In this document: positions 1 through 11,731 of the stretch, in pieces | How positions within the stretch are numbered: position 1 is the first letter of the stretch | Layout: each line of letters starts with the position of its first letter | Assembly (NCBI GenBank): GCA_009760855.2 | Contig: WPIO01000093.1 | Coordinates: 1,575,659 to 1,639,658, forward strand | Source of the DNA: Cristatella mucedo | Lineage: Eukaryota > Bryozoa > Phylactolaemata > Cristatellidae | Length of the DNA: 64,000 nucleotides | Reading direction: 5' to 3' | Notes under the pieces: model-generated | Told to the model about the DNA's origin: nothing | Database searches by the model: none | The model's input: only the letters and a program-made list of their open reading frames with translations | Program-made: the position numbers and the translations under genes

Positions 1-500
1 GTGGGCATCACTGGCACTCTACTGCAATTGTTTAGATCCTGTCAGTGTGAGGCTCCACAGCACTAATGTAAGTGGTCAACGCTTCTGACGTACCAGGTAC
101 CTCAGGGCTCTGTTCTTGGATCACGTTTTTCAGAATTTATTCTTTCCCGCTTGCTGATGTGATCGCTTAGCACAATCTAGGCTTTCACTTCTATGCTGTT
201 GACTCACCTTGCCACATGTATCGCTGACATCCACATTTGGACGGCAGCCAACTTTCTCAAAATTAATGATGATAAAACCATCTTACTCGTTATGGGCTAG
301 CCAAGTGTGACTTGGTAATTGGAAAGCTTAGTGCTTAAAATCTGCTCGGGCAGCTAATTTCTACTAGCATTTACATTAAATCTCGATGTCCTGTTCCAAA
401 GTGACCTATCACTAGGCGAACATATCAGCTCTATCGTCAAGTCTGCCTACTTTCCGCTACGAAATTTTGCAAAAATTTGGACTTGCTTAGACATGGATAC
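1..500 (+). mobile_element. LINE-A fragment, degraded
   Basis: The sequence follows the reverse-transcriptase part of the LINE-A copy at 16.3-16.9 kb, from the GITGTAL region past the YADDTQ region, with many substitutions and indels. No open frame survives. It is the oldest-looking LINE-A copy in the window and runs off its left edge. Confidence 0.75.
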
Positions 501-1604
501 TTAAAGTTCCTCTTACACTTTTACCTTCTGGGCTTATTCACCGACATGCACGCGGAAGTCGTCAGTAAACCTCTTCGTGTCCTATCATCATGCAAAGGTG
601 CCAATTATTGCCCCATAAAAATGGCAGTACTTGATGATCTTTTTGGGCAGTGGTCAGGTGCTGGTACTGTGGAGTCTTGGGTGATATTTTCGTGAAATGC
701 TTGCCCAAAAGTTTGGTGTGGCTGCAAGGGTCAAACTGTGCTGCTGCATGCCCATTAAGGCTATTTCCTGGTACCTGTGATGTTGTTGCTCCCTTACTAC
801 TTATAAATTAATGCAAATTTGGGTGCTTTACCTGTGCTGTACATACATTATTATCACCCATGCATGTCTATTTGTCTTTGCTCTTTCGCTTTTCTAGCAC
901 ATGAAGTCTTTTGGCTACCGCATGCATACCGAAAGCCGCATAGGCTTTGAGTGCACCCTAGAAAACTCTCTGCATAGCACCCAATTAGTCTTTCTGGAGT
1001 TACAGATGAAGTTACCTGACATTAAAGTAATCTGGATGTAAATTAAAAACTAGTAATGTATATTGGTCGGCCGATTTATATTTATTAAGCTGTAGAATTC
1101 CCCATTGTGGCAATCAGCCCTTCCCCTTGCCTGCCGAAGGACGCGAACCCACGACTTAGCTCTGGAAATGCATGCTCCTTTCCATACGAAAAGACCCGGG
1201 ACAACGGCTGTTGGATGAGGTATGTCCAACGTACTTAGATCCATAGTTTTCCTCTGCCTGAAAGAAATGGCCTGCCCAGTTGGAATTTTTCTGTGGCTAT
1301 TGCGTCTTGCATTTGCCTTTACCTTCAAATTGTAATATGTGTAATATGCTTCCTCTCCATTTGGTCACAAATTATATTGTTTGTGCATTTCACTATGCAT
1401 GCCCTCCTCGAGTACCTGTAGAAGCATTCTTTTGTCGGTCTATTGTGATCGAAGTTAAAGCTGTATTACTCTATAGTTTGCAAAATCTGTACGGTGCAAC
1501 CAGCCATACGCCAAATAAGATATGTCGACCCTGTACGATCTATAGAATGGCTGAGCTACATGCGAATGGCTTCAATAAGTTCAGTTTGTAGCACTTCCAT
1601 TTCT
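501..1604. other. No gene seen; LINE-B tail inside
   Basis: Apart from the LINE-B 3' end at about 845-1016, I see no exon, RNA gene or repeat here. Short open frames of 70-100 codons have no recognisable domain and no codon-use support. Confidence 0.4.
845..1016 (+). mobile_element. LINE-B 3' end fragment
   Basis: It resembles the last ~170 bp of LINE-B at 22.02-22.19 kb, including the GCATACCGAAAGCCGC stretch and the GGAGTTACAGA tail. It is diverged and lies downstream of a LINE-A fragment on the same strand. Confidence 0.7.
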
Positions 1605-1755
1605 TCGTCGGCATGGTTGCTTTTTGTTACTTTGGTCCCGAGGTCGTGGGTTCGAATCCTGTGGTGGGTGATCCTTTATTGTTGCTGCAAGCAGTGGTGT
1701 AGCCGTAAAGGTTCTTATGTCGCTATAAAAAAGAGACTGTTAAATCAGATAGTAC
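1605..1755 (+). mobile_element. tRNA-derived SINE copy 1
   Basis: A pol III B box (GGGTTCGAATCC) sits near 1650. It is followed by the family body (GCAAGCAGTGGTGTAGCCGT, then a CGCTATAAAAAAGAGACTG-like end) shared with copies at 1.9, 4.1, 15.2, 17.9, 19.8 and 33.2 kb. The tRNA-like head is shortened. Confidence 0.75.
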
Positions 1756-1920
1756 TTTTTGGGGAGTTAGGCAATCTTACTGAAAGATGATTGACTTCCC
1801 CTTCATCTATACCCTCGTGACTGGTAAATGGCTGAGGTGAATTAGAAGCTTTGCTAGTGGATGGGTGGGGTAATCCGCCTCTCTGGCCACGCCTTAGCTC
1901 TAGCAAGTCACGCAAAAAAA

Positions 1921-2080
1921 TCCTAGCTGATTAAACAGCCTCTTTTTGTATAGCGACAGAAGAGGTTATCACCACCGCTTGCAGTGGCGATAAAGGATCG
2001 CCCACCGCAGGAATCGAACCCACGACCTCGGGAGCGAGGTCGTGAAAGCAACCGCCTTACCTTGTGTGCCATCACGGCTC
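1921..2080 (-). mobile_element. tRNA-derived SINE copy 2 (best preserved)
   Basis: Read on the minus strand this is the clearest copy. A tRNA-like head carries an A-box-like TGGCACACAAGG, a D/anticodon-like stem around CTCGCTCCCGAGG and a GGGTTCGATTCC B box. An unrelated body follows, ending in CTGTTTAATCAGC. It lies about 165 bp from copy 1 in opposite orientation. Confidence 0.8.
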
Positions 2081-2490
2081 ACCAAGCAAGAGAGAGACCT
2101 CAGTATCCTCAATGCATAGCTGTCAGACGTCGTTTTCTCCCTACTGTTTGCAGCATTGTCAAATTACTGATTGTGCACGAGTTTTGGAAGTTTTCTTGGA
2201 TAAGTTTAGATTTTCGAGTTTTTGCACGGCCGTGGCCGAGTTCGTGTCTCCGAATTTTCTTAAGGCGAACTGTCGTAAGGTGGGGAAGGGGTGGCTGACT
2301 GTACTTGTTGTCAACCTTGACTTTGTATTTTTCGTGCTGACCATGCAGCTCATACACAATCATTTGTGAATCTCCTCACCAGATTGTATACCTGTCATCT
2401 GTGTGACGTTTCATTGTGCTTAAAGAATCCTTGCAGTTTAGATTTAATTATTATCATCGCTCATTAGTGTCACTGTTTTTGTGATTGCAG

Positions 2491-2632
2491 AATATCGGCT
2501 AGCCTACTTGCTGTGAAGCTGAGTCAAGCAACTAGTGGGAAAGTTCTGGATGTGGGAGACGAGGTGTATTCCGTCCTCGAGCAAGATTCTGGCATAGTGG
2601 CCTCAGCTAAGGAGGGGGCATCTCGCAGACGG
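2491..2632 (+). CDS. Possible internal exon, unknown protein
   Basis: A good acceptor (CACTGTTTTTGTGATTGCAG) precedes an open stretch of about 47 codons, and GTGAAC could serve as a weak donor at its end. The encoded peptide includes LDVGDEVYSVLEQDSG and is of even composition, unlike the repeats around it. I do not recognise the family. It lies upstream of the NFX1-like exons on the same strand, but lacks the Cys-rich fingers expected there, so membership of that gene is unproven. Chance cannot be excluded. Confidence 0.3.
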
Positions 2633-3089
2633 TTGGTGAACTTTAATTTATGTATGACCTTTCATTTAGCATCAATTTTATTTCACCGTAATCAACTCTA
2701 TGTGCTAGATTGTATTTTAGTACTTGCACGTGCACCGAAAGCATCGTTGTGTGTCTATATCAGTACTGTCGTCTTTTCACTATTGGTATGTCATGCTGCT
2801 ATTTCAGTCAGTGGTGAGTCATGCTTATCGGCATTCATCGTTAGAACTTTGTGTATCTTCGTTGCCTGACCGACCATTTGAGCATATAAAATGCAACCAA
2901 TACATCCATTTGTTACATCTGAACTGTGACTGGGAGTCTGGCAATTGAGCTCGGTGGCAGTAACCCTGATTACCGAATTTCCACAAGTAGAATCACAATT
3001 ATTTATTATGCGTATAGCTGCTCAACAAAATTTTGCGTTTGAAGTCGAAAACACCGTTGACCTGATTCAGGAGCAGTACCCTCAGAATC

Positions 3090-3645
3090 ATCTTGAAGCA
3101 ATCTGAAGAACTATGTGCGCAACAGCTCAATGAAAGGATTTACCCTATGGTTGGGTATAATGACGATATAAAATATGTTAGCAATGATGTTCTTAACAAC
3201 GCAATGGAACTGGTGTGTAAGTTCTTGGAAACATTTCCAGGGAACTTCATTTCTACCCGGTGGTCTGAAAAGATTATGCAGGAGGTTCGGAATCGGGGCG
3301 CCAGTGCTCGCCTGGGTAGCAATGACGATCGATAAAAGGCGCATCGATCGATGCGCTGAAACTGGAGCACAAACCCATCTGTGAGTTGACAGCAAAAAAG
3401 CTGCGTTCTTTGTCAAAGAAGTACATGTCGATCCTGGTCCAAGATCTGACGTATTATCCGGCCGTGCCGAATAATATCGCTGATAGTGAGGACGAATATC
3501 CTGACAATATTGGTACGACATTGGCGGTGGTATCCAATATGGCGCAGACTCGTGGCAGAAAAAAAAAGCATCAGCGCAGAAGGAGGCTCGATTTTCGTGA
3601 TCGAGCCCTGGATCTGGTCAGCCGCTGCGCACTTGCGCAATAAAA
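3090..3645 (+). other. Two unclassified open frames, perhaps decayed coding DNA
   Basis: An 80-codon frame (3093-3335) contains ERIYPMVGYNDDIKY and KFLETFPGNFIST. After a frame change, an 85-codon frame (3386-3643) ends in a basic RGRKKKHQRRRRLDF tract. Composition looks protein-like, but there is no clear start, no splice logic and no recognised domain. It could be an old retrogene or unknown element. Confidence 0.25.
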
Positions 3646-4019
3646 ATCATCGTTTTCGAAATCCATGTCTTTCTGCTGAATAGTAGAACTCGACGAGCCC
3701 AATATGTTTAGTATATTTGCATATAATGTGGGCCAATATTCAGGTAGTTATTGCCGTCTGTGCACACCCGGGGCACTATAGTAACCCTGGTTACCCCCAT
3801 CGGGCTAAATTGTTTAATACTCCCCCTCCCTCTCTGTAGTGTTGTTAGGCTGGGATTCCCCGATTGGTTAGCTGCACAAGTCCTGACCCAGATCGAAGCA
3901 AAAGTGTGTACCACAAAATGAGACAAATTATATTATCAAAAGCCAAAACTATGCATGGCAAAGTTAAAAATATGGCACTCAGGTACTTTGTAATGTCTAA
4001 AATGTAATTTTTCAAAAGA

Positions 4020-4181
4020 TACTGGCTGATTTAACAGCCTCTTTTGTATAGTGACAGGAGAGCTTTTACTGCCATCACCACAGCTTGCAGTGGCAATAAA
4101 GGATCGCCCACCGCAGGATTCGATCCCACGACCTTGGGACCGAGGTCATGAAGAGCAACCGCCTTACTTAGTGTGCCAGTG
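4020..4181 (-). mobile_element. tRNA-derived SINE copy 3
   Basis: Minus-strand copy with B box GGATTCGATCCCAC as seen on the plus strand, a GGTCGTGGGATCGAATCC-like head and the CTGCAAGCTGTGGTGATGGC body. Both ends match copy 2. Confidence 0.8.
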
Positions 4182-4675
4182 GGTTTGGCTATACACAATA
4201 GCACCTTGATAATTACGGCCACTACTGCACACCACGATACGTTACTCGGTTTCGTCAAAAGTGACTGGTCTCTAGTGAATTTCTTTCTGTTGAGTATGCA
4301 GCTTTGGTGGGTGAGTACGACCTTGTTATTACCCCAAAGAAGAGCCTCTCTCTGGTGTGGCCCATTCATCATGTTTTGCACGTGCTAAAGCCACAGAGCT
4401 GATATTCTCATCATCTTGATCTGTGGTGGCTCCTGAGTGTCGCGGCTTTGGTCTCCCCTTCATCCCAAGGGGTTTCAAAATTGTTGAATTTTAAAGGAGG
4501 ATGCAAGGGCCAAATTCATAGAGCCCGTGGGCCAAATTTGGCTTCGAGGTAACAGTTTTCCAACAGTTTACTTGGACTGTGACATACAAGGTACAGAAAG
4601 TGATCAAGACAAAACTTATACAGCTAGCTTCGACTGGCCATTGCGACCCATTTTTTTCAGCACATTAGCACCTTG
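4182..4675. other. No feature recognised
   Basis: Between SINE copy 3 and the 4.7-kb minisatellite I see no exon, RNA gene or repeat. Confidence 0.4.
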
Positions 4676-4885
4676 ACGGTCGTGATCGCTATGGTGTGAC
4701 ACGAAGCATTAGCCAGTGATCGCTATGGTGTGACACGAAATAGGTCTTCATCGTTAGCCAGTGATCGCTATGGTGCGACACGAGACATTAGCCAGTGATC
4801 GCTATGGTGTGACACGAAATGGGTCTTCATCGTTAGCCAGTGATCGCTATGGTGCGACACGAGACAGATCTTCATCGTTAGCCAG
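4676..4885 (+). repeat. Minisatellite with alternating 35/45-bp units
   Basis: The core AGTGATCGCTATGGTGTGAC occurs five times, starting near 4682, 4717, 4762, 4797 and 4841. Spacers alternate between a short type (ACGAGACATTAGCC) and a long type carrying GGTCTTCATCGTTAGCC. The real repeat period is therefore an 80-bp dimer. Confidence 0.85.
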
Positions 4886-5380
4886 TCTTCGGGTCACAAA
4901 ATTGGATGGGGGAACCGATGAGTCATGGGCAAATAGTTCAAATGCTCGTTGTGGTGCACCAGTCTTAGGCTTTCTAACGTGTTTATTATCGGAACTATGG
5001 CACTTGTATATATTTTACCTGGCCCCTTTCTCGAGTATTGTTAGCTACTTGCAATATTTTTTTGTCGAAGTTCTTACTGTGGCGTGCTAGCAACTGGCTC
5101 ACTATCTTTAATTGTGACGGCTGACCATGAGACGTCTTTCGTACTAAGAAGTAGTTGGAGATAAAGTTAGGGCATATCAGAAAGGGCTGTTAAGTCCTTT
5201 CGTAAGTTAAGGAGTTTTTGGTGATATGAAGGATTTGCTGAGGTGAAATCTGCATCAGCAAGTCAATTTCCTGAAATTAGTCATCGTCGGTTGCCATCAG
5301 GCACATGTCATATTGGGTAGCTCCACTACCTACTGATGTCCGATTGTAAACCACAGTAAGTGATTTCGAAAGGGCTTAAT
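4886..5380. other. No feature recognised
   Basis: Unique-looking sequence between the minisatellite and a LINE-A tail. No exon is supported. Confidence 0.4.
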
Positions 5381-7114
5381 AATAATAATAATAATAATAA
5401 TGCACTTGATAAAGCGCCCTCAGAGAACTTAATCTCTTTCTAGGCGCTTTACATTTGCTGCAAAGGGACATGCAATTGAAGGGTAAGTAAAATCATGCTT
5501 GAAAAACAAACAAAATGAATAACATGGTTAGGGGTGACATGCACAGGGTCAGCATGCAAACGTGGTTAGTGGCAGCATGCACAGTGTCAGCACGCATAAG
5601 CACATCAAGGACGAATCACAGGGACCCACTAAATGCTGTCCTAAATAGGTGTGTTTTTAAGTTCCTTTTAAATGTGGTCAGGTCAGGGGATGTTCTGACG
5701 CAGGTCGGGAGGCAGTTCCAGGCTTTGGGAGCATACGAACTAAATGCACGGTCTCCAAAGGATTTGAGGTTTGTGCAAGGTATTTGTAGACTGTTGGATT
5801 CCGAAAAGCAGGTGGTACGATGCTTGGCCTGATGGGGTAGTATATCTGAGAGATAGGCTGGAGCCATAGAATGAAGGGACCTAAAAGTGAGCGACAAAAC
5901 CTTAAGGTCAATCCGTTGCTTGACTGGTAGCCAGTGCAGGTCGGCGAGAAGTGGAGTAATGTGGCAACTGCGACGCTCACGACAGACAAGCCTAGCTGCA
6001 GAGTTTTGCACCAGCTGCAATCGCCTGATTGCGCATGCTGGTAGGCCAGTAAGCAGTGAGTTGCAGAAGTCGAGACGGGATGTCACGAATGCATGGACCA
6101 ACTTGGACGTGATGTAATGTAATGTATCTCCGTCTGTAACTCCACAAAGTCATAAAGACTATGTGGGTGTTACGCAGGAGAGTATTGTATAGCGCACTCA
6201 TAGCCTAAGCGGCTTTCGGTACGCATTCGGTAGCCAACAGACTTCGTCTCACGCAACAAAGAGAAAGTGGGAAGCATAGCAGAGTTAGGAGAGCAGTTGA
6301 GGTAGTGAGTAGCATAGAAGTAGCAGTTCAGGACCGCTGAAAAAGATGTGCCATAGTCGGCAGTAGGAAAGTAGTTGTCGTTGCGTAAGAATTGTGGAAG
6401 CGAGTTCCACAGTCTAGGACCTGCAGAGCTAAAGCTTCTGTCACCAACTGTCTTTAAGCGGAGGAATGGGAGAGCAAATTTATTGTCCACACAGGACCTG
6501 AGGGCGCGAACAGGCTGAAACTGATGCAGCAGTTCAGCTAGGTATGTAGGAGCCAAGCCGTGGCGGGCCTTGTGGGTCAGCGTAAGAACCTTGCTCTGTA
6601 TCCTTTGCTCAACCGGCAACCATCCTAGCTCTTTTAGCAAAGGTGACACGTGCTCAAACCGCTGGGACTTGAAGACCAGCCTGGCAGCCATATTCATAGT
6701 CCGCTGTAGTGGCATAATAGCTTTCTTTGGCAGCCCAGCCAAAAGGGAATTACAATAATCAAGCCGAGACAGAACTAAAGAGCTAGTTAAATTTTTTGCA
6801 AGCCACTGTGGGAGACAGCTCCTAATCTTGGATAGGGATCGGATGTGATGGCTAGCTGTAGAAGCAGTCTTCTGAATGAAGCTTTTGAAATTGAGGCAGT
6901 TGTCGAACACGACACCTAAATTACGAGCCCGTGGTGAAAGTCGCACAATAGCATCACCTATTAGAACAGCAAAGCCTTTTAATCCAGCCACACGCTTAGG
7001 AAGTCCTTATCTAAACAAGCCCGAATTTTAGCAATGTTATGAAGCTGAAAATAGGCAGATTTTACTGTGGAGCAGATATGGTCGTCTAACGAGAGGTCGC
7101 TTTGGATTATGACA
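5381..7114 (-). mobile_element. LINE-A, 5'-truncated, split by a LINE-B insertion
   Basis: The minus-strand element begins at its 3' (AAT)n tail (5381) and carries the C-terminal RT region, with residues such as [17 protein letters not shown] at 5616-6101. It is interrupted at about 6115 by LINE-B and resumes at about 7001 with sequence that directly continues the intact LINE-A at 50.93-51.02 kb. It ends at about 7114 by 5' truncation. Confidence 0.85.
6116..7000 (-). mobile_element. LINE-B copy nested in LINE-A
   Basis: It starts with the LINE-B 3' tail (ATGTAATGTAATGTATCTCC as seen on plus) and carries a 273-codon frame (6170-6991), the RT C-terminal third with SRLDYCNSLLAGLPKKAI and LKELGWLPVEQRIQSK. 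The 5' truncation lies in the HPKRVAGLKG region. Host LINE-A sequence flanks both sides in register. Confidence 0.85.
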
Positions 7115-7769
7115 GGTTGCATATGTTTATTTGTATAAACGAATGATTTGAATGCCTAGCACTCACCTATACCTTTTGAGCCACCGTGGCCAGTTTCTGT
7201 CCTGCAGTTTATATTAGCCTCTTGAGTCTCGTGAGGTCATTTGCTCTTTTGGTAGCAGCATTGCACGGGGATTCTTTGCGAACTTACGCTTGGCGTGTAT
7301 TGTACAGTGCCTTGGCTGTTCTCATCCTTGATGTAGCTGGTTCTTGCTGCTGTGGCATTGTATCCGTGGCCCTTTAATATAGAACCCTTCCCAAGCTTGC
7401 ATGCACAATCGGATGTTTGTAGCCTCTGTTTTTTTAGTCACTGTTCACTCGTAAGTTGTTTCCCCTGTTTGTGCGTGCATGTCAATATTAGTGCTTAGTA
7501 CATCACATTGCTGGTATGTCACAACAAAAGCTTTCTATGCAGTAAATGTGAAGTGCCTAGAAAGAGACTGAGTTCTCTGATGGCGCCAAATCATGTTTAT
7601 TGTTATAAACCTAGCTGGTGAGTGATTGGTGCTGCTGCTGTTCAGAACTCAGCATTTGTTAACACTAGCACGTGCATAATCGGGTTCTTAGACATAGTAA
7701 ATGTGATGTGTGCTTTACAACCAGTCTGTTGTTGTTTTTTATCGTACTGGCCTGCTTCTCTTTGTCTAG
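7115..7769 (+). other. Probable intron or upstream DNA of the NFX1-like gene
   Basis: No further exon was recognised. In particular, no Cys-rich NFX1-type zinc-finger exon was found here. The segment ends in the acceptor of the exon at 7770. Confidence 0.4.
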
Positions 7770-7904
7770 TCTCAAATGTGACGAACAGTGCTCCATTACG
7801 GAGCGAAACCGGCGATTCGCCCTTGCTCTCGAGATTGAAAATCCGGACTTGGCAGCCAAGCTCAGTGTGCCGGCATACTCGGATTTTGTGAGAAGTTTTA
7901 CTCA
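7770..7904 (+). CDS. NFX1: NFX1-like exon (region before R3H)
   Basis: The acceptor CTTCTCTTTGTCTAG precedes 135 bp encoding KCDEQCSITERNRRFALALE and PAYSDFVRSFT. This is the Cys/ERNRR.A.AL plus YSDF segment that lies between the zinc fingers and the R3H domain in NFX1/shuttle-craft proteins. The donor CA|GTGAGT is canonical and leaves phase 2, which joins in frame to the next exon at 11146. NFX1 proteins are nuclear DNA/RNA-binding regulators. NFXL1 lacks the R3H domain, so the downstream R3H exon favours NFX1. The upstream zinc-finger exons were not found in this window. Confidence 0.75.
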
Positions 7905-10900
7905 GTGAGTACTGCACCACAAGTCCAAGGAAGAGCTTGGCAATGTATCAATCTAATGAATTATTTTGTCTGCATTAGTGCTGTGCCTATGCAGCTGGAT
8001 ATTTGCCGAATTCACACCTCCAGCCAATCAGATCTCTTCTCATTAGCTCCTGCACTCACCCGTGTGAGCACGCACACGCATCCACCATGATTGATTTAAG
8101 AATGCGATCCGAGTACATGATTGGCCATTAAAGCCAAGTGTTACATTTGATTTCAGACGGCTCAGAGATGTTGTGTGTCTGGTCATTGATTTTAAAACTT
8201 TTTGAGCCGTATCCGTGGTAGTACAGGCCTTGTTGGTTTCGTGCTCAGTGAAAGCAAAAAACTCTTTCCTTGGAGTATCAAGGAACTCTGGTGTGCTACC
8301 TGTCAGTTTGATTGTGCTTTAGAAAAAGTTACATTACAAACCAAGGAATCCATTAGTCATAAAACGAGGCTTTTCTGATTTCCGTGAATATCTGTGCTCG
8401 ACTTCTATTGAGCTACACGAATCCTAAATCACGATTTCATATTACCTAACACTGTGTAGAGTCAAATTGGATGTGCACGTCCTCAAACAAATTGACTTCA
8501 GGTCGTTTGTGAGCCTCCAACTGTGAGGTGCTACATGCTACTTTGCAGTTCACGCGATCGGTATGTCACTGTGTGGATCATTTCACTTAGGTGAGTGCAC
8601 TGCAATTTAATATGCAATCTCTATTTAAGCACAGCTGATCTCTAATGGATCTTAGTTATTCATGGAACACTTGCCGTCAGCTTTGTTCAAGATAATGCTC
8701 GAAGGTCACATACGATGTGCACTGTGCACGTACAGTGGAAGTGAGTTCGCAGACTGGGCCCCTCTCTGCCACACAATGACACACACAGGCTTGCTTCGCT
8801 AGTCTATCAACGTTAGGAATGGACAGCTTATTAATTTTCCCGGGAGCTGTGCTGATACGAGGCGGTTGCTGCAGTTTTACCACTGCATCTTCTTATGAAG
8901 GAGACGAGATGTGAGCGAGGTACAGCAGAATGGGATAGCAGCCCATATCAGTCGCCCTATCTGGACCCACTACGTCTTTTGTAGCAAATATATCGCACGA
9001 CCGAATCACAAGGGTTTCAAGGTAAAATTCGGCAGGTCGAGCTTTGCAATAGGCCGGTGGCAGCCGGAGCACCACCTGCTTCAATCTTGTACTGCTATCG
9101 AGCCTGGCTAGCTAGACACGTCGGTTTCGCCCATTGAACACATGCAACTCTTTACATGCTTACTCTTCACGAATGAAACTGATTACAATAGAGCCTACCG
9201 GTATGAATACTGACCTTATGTATAATCTCTTTGTATTCACAATTGTATTATGCTAACTAATTTTTGATAGATTTGATGCATAATCAGTCATATTGCATAC
9301 CTATCCATCCATAGCATCTAGGCGCCTATGTGCACAGACGGATTTTGGATGGCTTGTGCTATAACTTAGCAATGCACTCTGCCTCAAATACTCGAATGTA
9401 AAAATTTAACATATCTTATCACCACGGCATATTCTTTGGAATATTGTATGCATGCACGTTACAATACCGCCCAGCTTCTTGCCAGTCGATTGCATGCCCC
9501 GTGTGTGGGTGAACTACCTTTACTTGAATTCGTGGTTGAATTGCTTAAACGGTTTTTGTGAGCAGCGCTATCAAATTTACAGTTGTAAATAGTAGACCAC
9601 GGTTGAATGTGAATGAGCATAATCAAGCAGAAGTAAAATATGGGGATCTGCAAATCGTTTTTGATTACTTTCAGCTAGTGACCGAATAACTAAATAACGT
9701 TCCTCTCATTCAACGTTTGTTTTGCCTGTACAGCAATCCTTGCTGCTCTGTGGTTTTTTCTAAAAGCTCTGGACTGTACAGCATGGCCAATAAGCAGCAT
9801 TCTAATGTTGGTCCCTTATCTCATTCGTGACAGTAGGAGCAGTGGATTGCTAATTGGCAATGTAAGCAAGAATAATTGTAGAGGGAGGAGGCTAAGAAAA
9901 TCTATTCAAAGTAATTTGCTATTTGTTCGAGAGCTGGGCGCTTTGTACGTCCAGCTCTAACTTTTTGGCTAGCACTCAGCAGTATCCTTTGACTGTCAAA
10001 TCTAGATTGTGTTTTGCTTATGCAAATACCGATGAAAATTATGCTATTTGGCATCATCTTCAGGAAGAACACTTTGTTGTGCTCATTTGTGGCAATTCTT
10101 GGCTTCATCTACTTTTCGTTAGTTGTTGCAACTCAGCAAAATAATCTCGAGCTCTTACAAACACCTCTCAACCATAACGGCAAAGGCTTCGAAAGTGGAG
10201 CAGAGGCTTCCTGCATATGGCATGCCTGTATTTAACCTTTGCTTACCCTTCTTTCATGGGTATCCTTCTTTCATGATCAAAAGAGAGGCTACTTCGTTAA
10301 TCCGTGTATGCCTGCACCTACTTAGAAATAGGACTTCGAAGTGACGTTGAGATACATGCTGAGCATGCAGTGTTAGTGGGTGTGTGCACCAACTGTTCAT
10401 GTGCTGTATGACTTACATTACAGATGTATACTAGTAGCATACACTCTGTCGAAAAAGAAATCCTTGCAGTATGACTGCCGCTGCTGTGGCTGTAAATTTG
10501 TTCGGGTAATAAGAGGATTTTCTACGATGCCAGACATACGAAAGTGATGCTCTTTCATTGTTGAAATTGAAAAATGAATTGTGTTTTGCTTAATGACATA
10601 AAAATAAGCTGGCTCTGAATCAGAACGATATTTAATCACCTAGCTAAACGCTGTGATGATTATCTCTCGGTGGAATGTCTTCATAGTCTTTTTTAATTTT
10701 TCAGGGTTGTTCGATTAGAGTATTCATCAAAGTATCTTAAAAGCGTCTTACAATTTTTAATTGATTTTTGTGCTATTTCTATGCAGGTACGCGCTCGTCT
10801 GATATATTGTTACTTGTTTATATCTTCACTGCCAGTATGCATTTGCTAATCTTAAATGTTGCTATTGGCATGAAAAAAGGGCTGCTCCGGCAATCTTTTG

Positions 10901-11145
10901 GATGCACTATCAAATGTAACAAAGGTTGACTCCTTAATTTCTTAACAGTGCTTGCCGATCTGCCTGCAAACTCCCCAATCATTTTGTCAAGTTGTCTACT
11001 TTCTTAGTTAGTATAGTTTGGGTTTCTAAAGATGATGGATGCACCTTTCTTCCCCAGCATCAAGGCATGCTCTTGCGGCATTGGCATGCTGCATGCAAAT
11101 GCTCTGTCATGCACTAAACAATCCGTTACATCCTCTTCGTTGTAG
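7905..11145 (+). other. Large intron of the NFX1-like gene
   Basis: It is bounded by GTGAGT and a CCTCTTCGTTGTAG acceptor, with matching phases. I see no LINE, SINE or RNA gene in these 3.2 kb. Short frames in it have no support. Confidence 0.65.
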
Positions 11146-11212
11146 ACGTGATCCTGCCTTTGTGGCACAGATAGAAAAAGCACTGAATAATTTGGTTATG
11201 CAGTCAAAGCAG
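11146..11212 (+). CDS. NFX1: NFX1-like exon (helical linker)
   Basis: A 67-bp exon with acceptor TTCGTTGTAG and donor CAG|GTAAGC. It encodes RDPAFVAQIEKALNNLVMQS, matching the D..FV..IE..L..LV linker just before R3H in the family. It enters in phase 2 from 7904 and leaves in phase 0, which fits the next exon exactly. Confidence 0.75.
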
Positions 11213-11314
11213 GTAAGCAGCAGCGGCTGTACTCGTCGAGCATGCGATACCTCTCCCCGTATGTTAGTGCACAGTGAAGGCGGGAATCGCTAGGCGATGC
11301 TATTCGATTACTCA

Positions 11315-11731
11315 CAGTCTAGAAATACCTCGTACAAACCTTAAATCCTTTGGAGACCGTGCATTTAGCTCGTATGCTCCCACAGCCTGGAACTCCCTCC
11401 CGACCTGCATCAGAACATCCCCTGACCTGACCACATTTAAAAGAAACTTAAAAACATACCTATTTAGGACAGCATTTAGTGGGTCTTTGTGATTCGTCCT
11501 CGATGTGCTTATGCGTGCTGACACTGTTCATGCTGCCACTAACCACATTTGCATGCTGACCCAGTGCATGTAACCCCTAACCATGTTATTCATTTTGTTT
11601 GTTTTTCAAGCATGATTTTACTTACTATTCTATTGCGTATCACTTTGCAGCAAATGTAAAGCGCCTAGAAAGAGATTGAGTTTTCTGAGGGCGCTTTATC
11701 AAGTGCAATATTATTATTATTATTATTATTA
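11315..11731 (+). mobile_element. LINE-A 3' fragment, young
   Basis: The last ~415 bp of LINE-A, from [15 protein letters not shown] to the (ATT)n tail, lie inside an intron of the NFX1-like gene. The sequence is almost base-for-base the same as 17225-17636, so the two are very recent copies of one source. Confidence 0.9.

Larger units (their letters stand above)
2081..4019. other. Gene-poor stretch with tentative coding pieces
   Basis: Two possible coding segments (2491-2632 and 3090-3645) are listed separately. Nothing else here was recognised. Confidence 0.4.

Noticed and set aside
1605..4181. tRNA genes suggested by GGTTCGANTCC boxes
   Set aside because: The acceptor and anticodon stems do not fold as full tRNAs, and each box is followed by the same non-tRNA body, so these are SINEs.
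4676..4885. CRISPR-like repeat-spacer array
   Set aside because: The spacers themselves repeat in two forms, as in a minisatellite, and no cas genes are present.
5616..6101. Host gene on the minus strand
   Set aside because: The frame is LINE-A reverse transcriptase C-terminus, seen in many copies.
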